A stretch of 64,000 bases of DNA, taken from NCBI RefSeq assembly GCF_001305575.3, contig NZ_CP012373.2, positions 558,001 through 622,000 on the forward strand. The letters are read 5' to 3'. The stretch is from Beggiatoa leptomitoformis. GTDB lineage: Bacteria; Pseudomonadota; Gammaproteobacteria; Beggiatoales; Beggiatoaceae. Below, piece by piece: positions 1 to 8,701 of this stretch. Position 1 is the stretch's first letter; the number at the start of each line of letters is the position of its first letter. The notes beneath the pieces are model-generated. The model did no database searches. It was given only the letters and a program-made list of their open reading frames with translations, and was not told where the DNA came from. The position numbers were made by a program, and so were the translations under genes.

Positions 1-270
1 AGGTGTACCCCCGCGAATGACTGCACCAAGGGCAATAATGGCATCGTATTTTTTACTTGCCGCTAGACGTTGCACAATCAGTGGAATTTCATACGCACCG
101 GGGACTTTGGCTACGGTGATATTTGTTGCGTCAACCCCATGCCGTTTTAAAACATCTAATGCGCCTTCTAGTAAACTGTCCACAATAAATGCGTTAAAAC
201 GCCCCACAGCAATTGCATAGCGGGCATTACATGCTGTGAAATCGCCTTCTAATAAGGTGTAGGCTGTCAT
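1..270 (-). CDS. ribH: 6,7-dimethyl-8-ribityllumazine synthase, partial (C-terminus beyond window)
   Basis: Reading the minus strand from an ATG at 270 gives 90 residues before the window edge. They contain the lumazine synthase signatures [22 protein letters not shown] and [15 protein letters not shown]. The enzyme condenses 5-amino-6-ribitylaminouracil with 3,4-dihydroxy-2-butanone 4-phosphate in the cytoplasm, the penultimate step of riboflavin synthesis. Its start codon overlaps the stop codon of the upstream ribB(A) gene by 4 bp (ATGA), so the two are translationally coupled and the product of the first is a substrate of the second. The 3' part lies outside the window, so full length cannot be judged. 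Confidence 0.95.
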   Translation of the reverse strand, partial: MTAYTLLEGDFTACNARYAIAVGRFNAFIVDSLLEGALDVLKRHGVDATNITVAKVPGAYEIPLIVQRLAASKKYDAIIALGAVIRGGTP

Positions 271-1394
271 GAGTGGCTTGTTCCTTCTTGATTAATATAG
301 TCAACAATTTGTAATCCAAACCCTGAAATACCGTGCATTTTTTTGGGTGCGCTAAGAACGCGCATTTTTCGTACACCTAAATCTGCCAGAATTTGCGCGC
401 CTAAACCATAGGTTCGTAAATCATCGGTTGATGGTTGGGCGGGTAGGTTTTCGCCTAATTCGCGTTTGTGATTGTCTTGAATGGCTTTGATAATACTTTT
501 TGCATTAGTGGTTTGTTGCAGGATAACAACTATACCTGTTTCTTCCGCTGCAATCCGTTGAAGCGCGTCGCGTAAAGGCCAGCCACATTCTTTTTGGGTG
601 CTAAAGGTTAAATCGCAGAGGATATTGGTGATATGTACCCGCACGAGTGTTGGCTCTTCTGCTTTGGGTGTTCCTTTAACCAGTGCAAAATGGAGTGTGC
701 CATCAATGGAGTCTTGGTAGGCTTCTAATTGAAATTCGCCAAACTCTGTGGGTAAACGACAATGGGCAACTTTTTCGACGGTTTTTTCGTTAGCAAGGCG
801 AAATTGAATTAAGGCAGCAACTGTACCAATTTTCAGATTATGTTGTTTTGCAAATAATTCGAGGTCTGGACGACGTGCCATTGACCCATCTTCATTTAAG
901 ATTTCTACCAGTACGGAAGCGGGTTCTAATCCTGCTAAACGGGCTAAATCGCAACCTGCTTCGGTATGTCCTGCGCGTCGTAATACGCCTCCCGGTTGCG
1001 CCATGAGGGGAAATATATGACCGGGTTGTACAAGGTCGGTAGGGGTTGCATGGGGTGCAACAGCCGCTTGAATCGTTACTGCACGGTCTGCCGCAGAAAT
1101 GCCTGTTGTCACACCGTGTGCAGCTTCAATAGAAACGGTAAAGTTAGTACCGTGTGGCGTGCGGTTGTCACTGACCATTAAGGGGAGTTGTAGTTGCTTA
1201 CAGCGTTCTTCAGTGAGTGGTAAGCAAATGAGACCACGTCCATAGCGTGCCATAAAATTAATGTCTTCAGCACGAACTTTTTCAGCCGCCATAATTAGAT
1301 CGCCTTCATTCTCACGATCTTCATCATCCATGAGGATGACCATTTTTCCTTGACGAATATCGTCTATGAGTTCTTCTATGGTATTTAAGGACAT
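267..1394 (-). CDS. ribB: 3,4-dihydroxy-2-butanone 4-phosphate synthase with degenerate GTP cyclohydrolase II-like domain
   Basis: The N-terminal ~200 residues are a complete RibB domain, with [21 protein letters not shown] and the AGHTEA segment that bind Mg2+ and ribulose 5-phosphate. The C-terminal ~170 residues align with GTP cyclohydrolase II (RibA), but the zinc-binding GxxxCDCG cysteine motif is absent ([16 protein letters not shown] instead) and the REGRGIG region is replaced. I infer that only the DHBP synthase reaction is performed. I chose the ATG at 1394, because family members begin near [16 protein letters not shown]; an in-frame TTG at 1415 would add seven residues. Neither start has a clear Shine-Dalgarno. 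It is first in the ribB(A)-ribH pair. I saw no FMN riboswitch in the upstream region. Confidence 0.93.
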   Translation of the reverse strand: MSLNTIEELIDDIRQGKMVILMDDEDRENEGDLIMAAEKVRAEDINFMARYGRGLICLPLTEERCKQLQLPLMVSDNRTPHGTNFTVSIEAAHGVTTGISAADRAVTIQAAVAPHATPTDLVQPGHIFPLMAQPGGVLRRAGHTEAGCDLARLAGLEPASVLVEILNEDGSMARRPDLELFAKQHNLKIGTVAALIQFRLANEKTVEKVAHCRLPTEFGEFQLEAYQDSIDGTLHFALVKGTPKAEEPTLVRVHITNILCDLTFSTQKECGWPLRDALQRIAAEETGIVVILQQTTNAKSIIKAIQDNHKRELGENLPAQPSTDDLRTYGLGAQILADLGVRKMRVLSAPKKMHGISGFGLQIVDYINQEGTSHS

Positions 1395-1767
1395 ATTAAC
1401 TGTAGGTGGAGTCAAACGACTACTAAAGGAGGAGGGGAGGGAAATTTATTTAAATCGCAATTATAGCATTGACAATGCTAGGTCGGTGCGAATTTATTCC
1501 CCCAGTATGTTTGGGGCATGTTACTCAATAATAAATGATGTGGTCGTTAGAATAGGGATAGAACTTATCTTTATACTTCTGCAAGAAGTTTACTGTGTTT
1601 TGAATGCGGCGATTAAATTCGCATTTATTTCCAAATAAGAAACAAAAATAAGTATTAATTAGTTAGTAACGCATGATTTATTCTATCTTTTCTAAAAATG
1701 ATTTTTATTTTTAGGTTATCATATTTATTGATTGTTTTAATCTGGTCGTTACAACGAGATATAGCCG
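1395..1767. promoter_or_regulatory. Divergent intergenic region with a 17-bp palindrome (1464-1480)
   Basis: This 373-bp region separates ribB(A) on the minus strand from the PAS protein gene on the plus strand and should hold both promoters. The only striking structure is a perfect 8-bp inverted repeat around one base, TAGCATTG-A-CAATGCTA, at 1464-1480. It has no T-tract, so it looks more like an operator than a terminator. No FMN riboswitch was recognised. The regulator is unknown. Confidence 0.4.
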
Positions 1768-4700
1768 ATGCCAAATAAAGAATTTCATCACGCCAATTTT
1801 TTTACGACGTGTAAAACCTTGTTATGTGTTATTGGATTTGATGGTGGACTGAGACAGTTCAATCTCGCCTGGGAAACTGAACTGCATTATTCAACCAAAG
1901 AGCTAAGTGAATTTCTTTATCTGGATTTGATTCATCCAGAAGATAAAAGTATTACTAAAAATTATATAGATAAATTAATTACAGGTGCAGAATCTGCCGT
2001 TTTTACTAATCGAATTTTGCAAAAATCAGGTTATTATCGGGCTTATCTTTGGCATATTACCGCCTGTTTAAAAGAGTTTTCTTTTTACGCGGTCGGCATA
2101 GAAACCACAGAAGAAGTTGCCCGCCAAGAAATAGCCCAGCCTATGTCAGCAACAAATACGATAGATAATCAATATGCTTCGTTGTTTGATGTCGCGCCTT
2201 TATTAATTGTGCATAAAGATAAAGAAAATCGGATTATCCGTGCTAATCAGCAAGCCGCCCGTTTTTGGAAAACCACAACAGATAAATTAAGTGGTATATC
2301 AATGGATACGCTTATGCCTGAGGATGTCGACCATCATCATGCAGATGATTTGGATATTGTGGTGTCAGGGCAAGCAAAGCGCGGTATTTTGCAAGAAACA
2401 CTTAATGGAACATTACAGATTGATAAGTTTCCCTATCGCAATGCGAACGGCAATATTGACGGTGTCGTATGGTTTGCTGTTGATATTACGGAACGTTTAA
2501 AAGTCGAGCAAGCCTTGCGAGAAAACCAGTCTTTATTGACCGCTATTTTTGAGGTTGCCGAAATTGGGATTGGTTTAACGGATAAAAATGGACGGTTTGT
2601 TAGAGTCAATCCTGCTTATTGTGAGATGTTTGGCTACCACCCGAATGAGTTATTGGGACAATCTTTATTAGCCGTATTTCCAAACAGCTTGCACAAAGAA
2701 GTACAAAAACTTTATCAAGATGCAGTTAGCGGTAGCCAATTTTTAGCACATGATGAGTGGGAAGGGCGGCACAAAGACGGGCATCATTTTGATATGGAAA
2801 TTACAGTTAGTCGGCTGACACAATACAATAAACCGTTTGTTGTTACCCTTACTTCCGATATCACGCAGCGTAAACAAATGGTGCGGAGTTTACAAAACAG
2901 TGAAGCGCATTTGCGCATGATTGTAGAAAACTTGCCGATTATGGTTGATGCAATGGACGAAAAATATAATTTTGTCCTCTGGAATCGAGAATGTGAGCGG
3001 ATTACAGGCTATACCGCCAACGAAATGCTTCACAACCCGCAAGCATTAGAAAAAATTTACCCCAATGTAGATGACCGACAAAAGCTAGTAGAAGCGTTGA
3101 GTAATGTTTTACACACCAATCCGGGTTATCGTCGCCGTGAATGGCAGATGACTTGTAAAGATGGGACTCAGAAAATCATTGCGTGGTCTATCAACAGTAA
3201 AATTAAAATTCCGGGGTTCGCCGTGTGGGGAATTGGCGAAGACGTGACCGAGCGGGAAAAAGCGTTACAACAATTACAACGCAGCGAAGAATCTTTGCGT
3301 GAAAGCGAAGCACATTTAAAATTTGTTATTGAAAATCTGCCGATTATGGTTAATGCCGTGAATGCGGAAAACCAGTTTGTGTTATGGAATCGAGAATGTG
3401 AACGCATTACAGGTTATTCAGCCGCAGAAATCATTGGCAACCCTGATGCCTTAACATTGCTTTACCCTGATGCGGATTATCGGCAAAAAATGCTTGCGCA
3501 TTTTCAGTTTATTTTAGAACAAAATCCGGGGATACATTACAGTGAATGGACAGTCGTTTGTCATGATGGCATACAAAAAACCATTTCATGGGCAGTCAAT
3601 AGCAAGATTAAAATTCCCGGTTTTGCTGTGTGGAGCATTGGTGAAGATGTTTCAGAGCGAGAAGAAGCACTGCATATTCTTAAAACCAGCGAAGAACGTC
3701 TAAAACAAAGTGAAGTACATTTAAAGTTTGTGATTGAACACCTACCCACAATGGTTGATGCCCTAGACACTAAGGGCAATTTTTTACTCTGGAATCAAGA
3801 ATGCGAACAAGTAACTGGGTATAGTGCTAAGGAAATGATAGGCAACGCGCGCGGCTTAGAAAAACTTTACCCCGACCCCCAATATCGACAAAAAATGCTA
3901 GATGCAGTACAACGAGTTGCAAAAGAAGACCCCGGCTATAGACGGGGTGAATGGGTTGTGCGCTGTAAAGATGGTAGCGATAAAAATATTGTTTGGTCAG
4001 TCAACAGTAAAATTAAAATTCCGGGATTTCCCGTATGGGGAACAGGTGAGGATGTTACTGAACGGCAAAAGATTTTAAAACAACTAGCCGATAATGAAAG
4101 TCGTTTACGCTCATTAGTGGAAAATATCCCCATTATGCTCATGGCATTTGATGAAAAAGGGCAAATTGTCTTGTGGAATCGCCAATGTGAACAAGTAACA
4201 GGATTTCCTGCTGAAGACATTGTCGGCAACCCAAGTGCATTAGCCATGCTCTATCCACAACCCGAATACCGCAGCTACCGCACTAAACCCTTGCAATATA
4301 TCTCGCCTTATTGGCAAAACGATATGACTTGCAAAGACAGCAAACTGAAAACCATTGCATGGAAAGACGTTTCTAATCAGTTTCCTATGTCAGGCTGGGC
4401 AAAATGGATAACGGGCGAAGATGTGACTTTTCGCAAAAAAATTGAACAAAGTATGGGGATTAATGACGGCTTATTAATTGCGGCCCTCAACAGTATTGAT
4501 AGTGCCGTATGCGCGACTAACTCGCTAGAAAAAATCGTTTATGTCAATCAAGGGTTCTGTGACTTATTTGGCTACACAACTGAAGAACTCTTAAAAATGA
4601 GCATTAAACAGATTATGCCTTCTGATAGCCGTGGGAGTTTTGTGGCACGACACTACTTCAGCTTTTACACAGGCGCACATGGCAGTTTTTATGAAGAAAC

Positions 4701-4815
4701 GCACCATGCGTTTCATCATGATGGACACATTTTTAAAGTCAAACTCAACGCCCACCGTGTGAAGCAAGAAAAAGAAGTCCACATTTTATGGATTGTTAAT
4801 TATCTTGATGGTTAG
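1768..4815 (+). CDS. Multi-PAS protein without recognised output domain
   Basis: This 1015-residue protein appears to consist of about eight consecutive PAS domains and nothing else: three at roughly residues 12-375, four closely similar copies from about 380, 515, 650 and 778, and a last one from about 900. The repeats carry the PAS signatures (V)LWN(R/Q)ECE and (I)TGY and end in GEDVTERE-like PAC motifs. The protein stops 15-20 residues after the last PAS/PAC unit. I see no histidine kinase, GGDEF, EAL, methyl-accepting or helix-turn-helix domain, and no membrane segment. PAS domains bind small ligands or haem/flavin or mediate dimerisation; the ligand is unknown. No obvious partner gene is adjacent. 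It may signal by binding one of the kinases elsewhere in the window. Confidence 0.85.
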   Translation: MPNKEFHHANFFTTCKTLLCVIGFDGGLRQFNLAWETELHYSTKELSEFLYLDLIHPEDKSITKNYIDKLITGAESAVFTNRILQKSGYYRAYLWHITACLKEFSFYAVGIETTEEVARQEIAQPMSATNTIDNQYASLFDVAPLLIVHKDKENRIIRANQQAARFWKTTTDKLSGISMDTLMPEDVDHHHADDLDIVVSGQAKRGILQETLNGTLQIDKFPYRNANGNIDGVVWFAVDITERLKVEQALRENQSLLTAIFEVAEIGIGLTDKNGRFVRVNPAYCEMFGYHPNELLGQSLLAVFPNSLHKEVQKLYQDAVSGSQFLAHDEWEGRHKDGHHFDMEITVSRLTQYNKPFVVTLTSDITQRKQMVRSLQNSEAHLRMIVENLPIMVDAMDEKYNFVLWNRECERITGYTANEMLHNPQALEKIYPNVDDRQKLVEALSNVLHTNPGYRRREWQMTCKDGTQKIIAWSINSKIKIPGFAVWGIGEDVTEREKALQQLQRSEESLRESEAHLKFVIENLPIMVNAVNAENQFVLWNRECERITGYSAAEIIGNPDALTLLYPDADYRQKMLAHFQFILEQNPGIHYSEWTVVCHDGIQKTISWAVNSKIKIPGFAVWSIGEDVSEREEALHILKTSEERLKQSEVHLKFVIEHLPTMVDALDTKGNFLLWNQECEQVTGYSAKEMIGNARGLEKLYPDPQYRQKMLDAVQRVAKEDPGYRRGEWVVRCKDGSDKNIVWSVNSKIKIPGFPVWGTGEDVTERQKILKQLADNESRLRSLVENIPIMLMAFDEKGQIVLWNRQCEQVTGFPAEDIVGNPSALAMLYPQPEYRSYRTKPLQYISPYWQNDMTCKDSKLKTIAWKDVSNQFPMSGWAKWITGEDVTFRKKIEQSMGINDGLLIAALNSIDSAVCATNSLEKIVYVNQGFCDLFGYTTEELLKMSIKQIMPSDSRGSFVARHYFSFYTGAHGSFYEETHHAFHHDGHIFKVKLNAHRVKQEKEVHILWIVNYLDG
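2908..4440 (+). repeat. In-frame tandem PAS-coding repeat, period 405 bp
   Basis: The segment encoding NSKIKIPGF begins at 3193, 3598 and 4003, an exact spacing of 405 bp or 135 codons, and the surrounding sequence is similar throughout each unit. A fourth, more diverged unit follows without this peptide. This indicates internal duplication of one PAS module inside the gene. Confidence 0.85.
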
Positions 4816-4870
4816 CACAGCTCTTTTTAAACAGCAGAACTAGGCGATAACACCCGAACAGGAAACAAAT

Positions 4871-5527
4871 ATGAACGCTGAATTTTGGCACAAACGTTGG
4901 GAAAGAAATCAAATTGGTTTTCATCAAACCGAGATTAATACCCATCTACAAACCTACTGGCAAGCCTTAAATCTGCCTAAAGGGGCATCTGTTTTTGTAC
5001 CCTTATGCGGTAAAAGTTTGGATATGCTCTGGTTATTAGAACAAGGTTATCGAGTATTAGGAATAGAATTAAGTAAAGTTGCCGTGCGCGATTTCTTTAC
5101 AGAAAACAATCTCACCCCCACGGTAACAACCTATAAAACCTTTAATCGTTGGGCAATGGATGAAATAGAAATTTTATGTGGTGATTTTTTTCACCTCACC
5201 CCCACAGAACTACAAACATGCACCGCTATTTATGACCGCGCTTCTCTCGTCGCCCTGCCACCAGAAATGCGTAATGACTATGCACAACAACTTGCAACAT
5301 TGTTCCCAACAAACACCCAAATACTTTTAGTCACGTTTGAATATTCCCAAGCAGAAATGCAAGGCCCTCCTTTTGCAGTTCATGCCGATGAAGTCACACA
5401 ACTTTATCAACAACATTTTACCATTGAACAAGTTGCCCACACCGATATCCTCAACGAAAACCCCCGCTTTCAAAAATTGGGTGTGACGCAAATGCAAGAA
5501 AGCGTGTATCTATTGCGTAAAAAATAG
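4871..5527 (+). CDS. tpm: Thiopurine S-methyltransferase
   Basis: The 218-residue product matches bacterial thiopurine methyltransferase over its whole length, which is the usual ~217 residues. The start MNAEFWHKRWERNQIGFHQ, the SAM-binding segment VPLCGKSLDMLWL and the acidic loop VLGIELSKVAV are typical. The family transfers a methyl group from SAM to thiols, and in bacteria also to selenium or tellurium compounds. That activity would fit an organism handling reduced sulfur and metalloid species, but this is inference. An AGGAAA ribosome site lies just before the ATG. The next gene, apaG, is 163 bp downstream. Confidence 0.93.
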   Translation: MNAEFWHKRWERNQIGFHQTEINTHLQTYWQALNLPKGASVFVPLCGKSLDMLWLLEQGYRVLGIELSKVAVRDFFTENNLTPTVTTYKTFNRWAMDEIEILCGDFFHLTPTELQTCTAIYDRASLVALPPEMRNDYAQQLATLFPTNTQILLVTFEYSQAEMQGPPFAVHADEVTQLYQQHFTIEQVAHTDILNENPRFQKLGVTQMQESVYLLRKK

Positions 5528-5690
5528 GCAGTACTCATAAAACAGCAATAAACACAAACCTTGTTTAAACCAAGATTCCTGTTACGACCAAAAACCCAAA
5601 ATAAGCAACATAAATACAATAGTGCTTACATGATAATCGCTTAAATCCCCTGCTATATTATTATCAAACACCATAGGGAGTTACAATATT

Positions 5691-6074
5691 ATGCTTACAT
5701 CGCAATTACATAACATCATAATTGATGTAGAAACACACTATATTGATGAACAATCTGACCCAGAAATTGCCCGTTACGTATTTGCTTACACCGTCACCAT
5801 TCGCAATATGGGCAAAGTTCCTGCCCGTTTAGTAACCCGTCACTGGGTTATTACCGATGCAAACGGTAAAGTGCAAGACGTTCGCGGAGAAGGCGTTGTC
5901 GGCGAACAACCCTATTTACGCCCGGGAGAAGGGTTTCGTTACACCAGTGCTGCGATGATAGAAACCCCTGTTGGTAGTATGGAAGGGAGCTACCAAATGG
6001 TTGCAGATAGTGGCGAACAGTTTGACGCACCCATTAACCCCTTCAGTTTGGCACAACCTCGCACCTTACACTAA
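5691..6074 (+). CDS. apaG: ApaG family protein
   Basis: The 127-residue product has the single immunoglobulin/fibronectin-like beta-sandwich of ApaG. Recognisable blocks are YVFAYTVTIRN, LVTRHWVITDANG, VRGEGVVGEQP and LRPGEGFRYTS. ApaG is widespread; its biochemical role is not settled, although it was named for association with diadenosine tetraphosphate hydrolase. In enterobacteria it sits with ksgA and apaH; here it is followed 11 bp later by a methyltransferase gene that is not KsgA. The start is supported by GGGAG before ATG. Confidence 0.95.
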   Translation: MLTSQLHNIIIDVETHYIDEQSDPEIARYVFAYTVTIRNMGKVPARLVTRHWVITDANGKVQDVRGEGVVGEQPYLRPGEGFRYTSAAMIETPVGSMEGSYQMVADSGEQFDAPINPFSLAQPRTLH

Positions 6075-6085
6075 GCCTTATACCC

Positions 6086-6718
6086 ATGAGTCACACGCTA
6101 AAATACAGCTACACTTTACTTGCACCGATTTACGATGCAATTGTGGACTCTCCAACGCGGGCGACACGTCATCAAAGCCTAACGCAATTGAATGACGTAA
6201 CCGCCCAAACAATTTTATTATGTGGTGTGGGCAGTGGCTTAGATTTTCCTCATTTACCCCTTGGCGCAAATTATGTTGGTATCGATTTAACCCCTGCCAT
6301 GTTAAAACGCGCTCACCAACGTCTAACACCTCGCCTTTCTACGAAATTACATCAAGGCGATGTTATGCAACTGCCCTATCCAAACGCCTGTTATGACCAA
6401 ATTATCATGCACCTTATTCTGTCCGTTGTACCTGAACCACAACGCGCTTTAAACGAAGCAATGCGTGTCGTCAAAGCAGGGGGCAAAATAATCATCCTTG
6501 ATAAATTTTTACGCGCAGGACAACACGCCCCCATTCGCCGTCTTATCAATCCCCTCATCAGCAAAATAGCAACCCGTACCGATGTTGTTTTCGAATCCTT
6601 ACAACGTCCCGTAGAAGTAACATTACTTAGCGACAAACCCGCCCTATTAAATGGATGGTTTCGCTATATAGTCCTAGAAAAAACAGTTGTTCATAACGAT
6701 ATTTCAACCAACGAATAA
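6086..6718 (+). CDS. Class I SAM-dependent methyltransferase
   Basis: The 210-residue protein has the Rossmann-like methyltransferase fold. Motif I is ILLCGVGSGLDFPHLP, motif II is YVGIDLTPAML and a later segment reads HQGDVMQLPYPNACYDQIIMHLILSVVPEP. The beginning (YTLLAPIYDAIVDSPTRATR) resembles phosphatidylethanolamine N-methyltransferase or ubiquinone-type methyltransferases, but the substrate cannot be read from the sequence. It lies 11 bp after apaG and is probably cotranscribed with it. No good Shine-Dalgarno precedes the ATG. The gene ends six bases before the convergent sulfide dehydrogenase gene. Confidence 0.85.
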   Translation: MSHTLKYSYTLLAPIYDAIVDSPTRATRHQSLTQLNDVTAQTILLCGVGSGLDFPHLPLGANYVGIDLTPAMLKRAHQRLTPRLSTKLHQGDVMQLPYPNACYDQIIMHLILSVVPEPQRALNEAMRVVKAGGKIIILDKFLRAGQHAPIRRLINPLISKIATRTDVVFESLQRPVEVTLLSDKPALLNGWFRYIVLEKTVVHNDISTNE

Positions 6719-6724
6719 AACAAA

Positions 6725-8026
6725 CTACAGAAAAGAATCTTTAACAATATTCTGATACCAATTTTCCGTATATAAGGCTTCTAACTGCTTGTTTGACTCA
6801 GGTTTACTCACGCCAGCAGAAGCCTTAATTTCTGCAACTTTCTGTTCTGCATCTAACGCATAAACTGAGGTCACAGAAATAGCATACTCAGGATTTACAA
6901 GGCTATAACACACGTTTAACCACGTAGGTTTAGGCGGAGCAACCTCATTTAACAACGCAATAACCGCCGCCGCACAAAACTTCGCCTGAGAATTTGCAGA
7001 CGAACCCGATTTTGGCATTGCACCCGCGATACTTGCATCACCAATCAAATGAATAAACGGATATTTCTTTGATTCCCACGTCTGCGCATCAACAGCACAC
7101 CAACCCGTTTCATTACTCAACCCAGCCGTTTGAGCAATTATTCCCGCTTGCTGAGGGGGAATTACATTAATAACATCCCCCTTATGCTTTTCTCCAAACT
7201 CACTGATGAGCGTCTTATTTTTCACATCCACCTGCACAATTTTGCCATCCTTAGATGCAGGAACCCATTCAATTAAACTCTGTGCAGTACCATAACCATA
7301 CAAATTCGCCCATGCTTTTTCAAATAACCCCTGTTTAGAAAAATTATCCTTAGCATCAAATAAAACCAATTTAGACTTAGGCTTATTCGTTTTTAAATAA
7401 TGTGCAATTAAACTTGCGCGCTCATAAGGACCGGGAGGGCAACGAAATGGGTTTGCAGGACATACCATAAAAACCTTGCCCCCATCAGGTAACGCTTCTA
7501 ACTGCTTACGCAATAAAGTTGTTTGCGCACCTGCTTTCCACGCATGAGGAAGCAACTCAGCCGCTGCCTCATCATACCCTTCTAACCCATTCCATTTAAT
7601 CGCAATACCGGGTGCGACAATTAAACGGTCATAAACAAACTTATCCCCTTTTTTCGTCGTCACGCTTTTTGCGTCGGGGTCTATCGTCGTCACAAGGTCT
7701 TGTACCAATGTCACACCATGACGACTGTGTAACGCACCTCTATCCCATGTAAGCGTAGATAACTCACGAAACCCACCAATCACCCAATTACTTGCAGGAC
7801 AAGTGATATATTGTGGATTTTCATCAATCAGTGTAACTTGCACACTTGCATCAAACTTCCGTAAATACTTAGCAACCGTTGCCCCTGCAAAACCACCCCC
7901 AACCACAACCACCTTTTTACCGCTCGCCTGAGCGACTTTATTATCCGCGTTGGCACAACCCGCGATAGCTAAACCACTTATGCCACCCGCTAAGGATAAA
8001 AAAGCTCTTCTGTTCAATGGTTTCAT
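6725..8026 (-). CDS. fccB: Flavocytochrome c sulfide dehydrogenase, flavoprotein subunit
   Basis: The 433-residue precursor begins with a twin-arginine signal (NRRAFLSLAGG), indicating export in folded form to the periplasm. The mature part follows Allochromatium FccB closely: the dinucleotide fold VVVVGGGFAGATVAKYL, the cysteine that carries covalent FAD in ITCPASNWVIGG (about residue 76), and both redox-active cysteines, in PFRCPPGPYERAS and LNVCYSL. The enzyme oxidises sulfide to sulfur or polysulfide and passes electrons to a cytochrome c. The signal region also contains AIAGC, which could be read as a lipobox, but the twin-arginine reading is favoured. It lies 9 bp after a small cytochrome c gene, probably its electron acceptor. 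Confidence 0.93.
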   Translation of the reverse strand: MKPLNRRAFLSLAGGISGLAIAGCANADNKVAQASGKKVVVVGGGFAGATVAKYLRKFDASVQVTLIDENPQYITCPASNWVIGGFRELSTLTWDRGALHSRHGVTLVQDLVTTIDPDAKSVTTKKGDKFVYDRLIVAPGIAIKWNGLEGYDEAAAELLPHAWKAGAQTTLLRKQLEALPDGGKVFMVCPANPFRCPPGPYERASLIAHYLKTNKPKSKLVLFDAKDNFSKQGLFEKAWANLYGYGTAQSLIEWVPASKDGKIVQVDVKNKTLISEFGEKHKGDVINVIPPQQAGIIAQTAGLSNETGWCAVDAQTWESKKYPFIHLIGDASIAGAMPKSGSSANSQAKFCAAAVIALLNEVAPPKPTWLNVCYSLVNPEYAISVTSVYALDAEQKVAEIKASAGVSKPESNKQLEALYTENWYQNIVKDSFL

Positions 8027-8035
8027 GATAGTTCC

Positions 8036-8335
8036 TTATTTTAATTCAGCATAATAATGTGCAATGGCGGTTAGTTCTTCATCAGTAAAGCCCTTAGCCA
8101 CTCGATTCATAATCGTCCCCACTTGTTTATCGGCTTTAAATGCCAGTAAAACCTGCTCTAAATAAGCAATCGGTTTAGCCTTTAAACTTGGTACGCTCCC
8201 CTGACTCAGCCCCTCTTCACCATGACAAACATTACAAGTATTTGCCTGAATTTCTAAAGAACTGGGTACAGCCAGTAATGCAGGGGTAAATAAAAATAAA
8301 CCCATGCTGAATATCATCTGTTTGCCGATAGACAT
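8036..8335 (-). CDS. Small monohaem cytochrome c, FccA/SoxE-like partner
   Basis: The 99-residue precursor has a hydrophobic signal peptide, one haem-binding motif CNVCH and a distal methionine candidate in GTIMNRVAKGFTDEEL, the pattern of a class I cytochrome c. I start at ATG 8335 because GGGAGTG lies about eight bases upstream; an upstream ATG at 8374 lacks such a site. It is the first gene of a pair with fccB, which follows after 9 bp. Classical Allochromatium FccA carries two haems, so this is a one-haem version. It probably takes electrons from the flavoprotein in the periplasm and hands them to the respiratory chain. Confidence 0.9.
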   Translation of the reverse strand: MSIGKQMIFSMGLFLFTPALLAVPSSLEIQANTCNVCHGEEGLSQGSVPSLKAKPIAYLEQVLLAFKADKQVGTIMNRVAKGFTDEELTAIAHYYAELK

Positions 8336-8701
8336 TTGCAGAACACTCCCTAAACAAATAATTGAAGTATTCATTAGATAAAAATAACGCCGTGTTTACC
8401 AAGAATATTTGGTTATTTTGGTATTCAGAATAAATTAGAAGGAGATTAAAACCGAGGGGATTGACTGCGGAGAATGCAGGATGTATTAAGCGCATTTTTT
8501 TATACGGTAATGCGTCTTTATTTTGTCAAGCTATAGAATAAAAACAGCCTATTACGCAATGTTAATGCACCCTATGCTGACGACTAACGAACAGGTTTGT
8601 GCAACTTTCTATACTGGAGTTGTGGCGTATGGCTTGCTATGCTGTTTTCAATTATGCAGACTCCCCCACCATTACTTTAAAAACGCAAAGGAGTAGAGGC
8701 T
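8336..8701. other. Divergent intergenic region, nothing specific seen
   Basis: This 366-bp A+T-rich region lies between the divergent cytochrome c and SDR genes and must contain promoters for both. I found no convincing hairpin, repeat, small coding sequence or known operator in it. Confidence 0.4.

Noticed and set aside
1366-1638. Plus-strand reading frame of 90 residues over the ribB(A) start
   Set aside because: It overlaps the ribB(A) N-terminus and has no recognisable product or ribosome site; it is a shadow frame.
1416-1640. FMN riboswitch upstream of ribB(A)
   Set aside because: The expected conserved blocks of the RFN element were not found on the minus strand.
2908-4440. Tandem repeat as an assembly artefact
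   Set aside because: The 405-bp units differ at many bases and keep the frame, so they are real diverged duplications, although the copy number could still vary.
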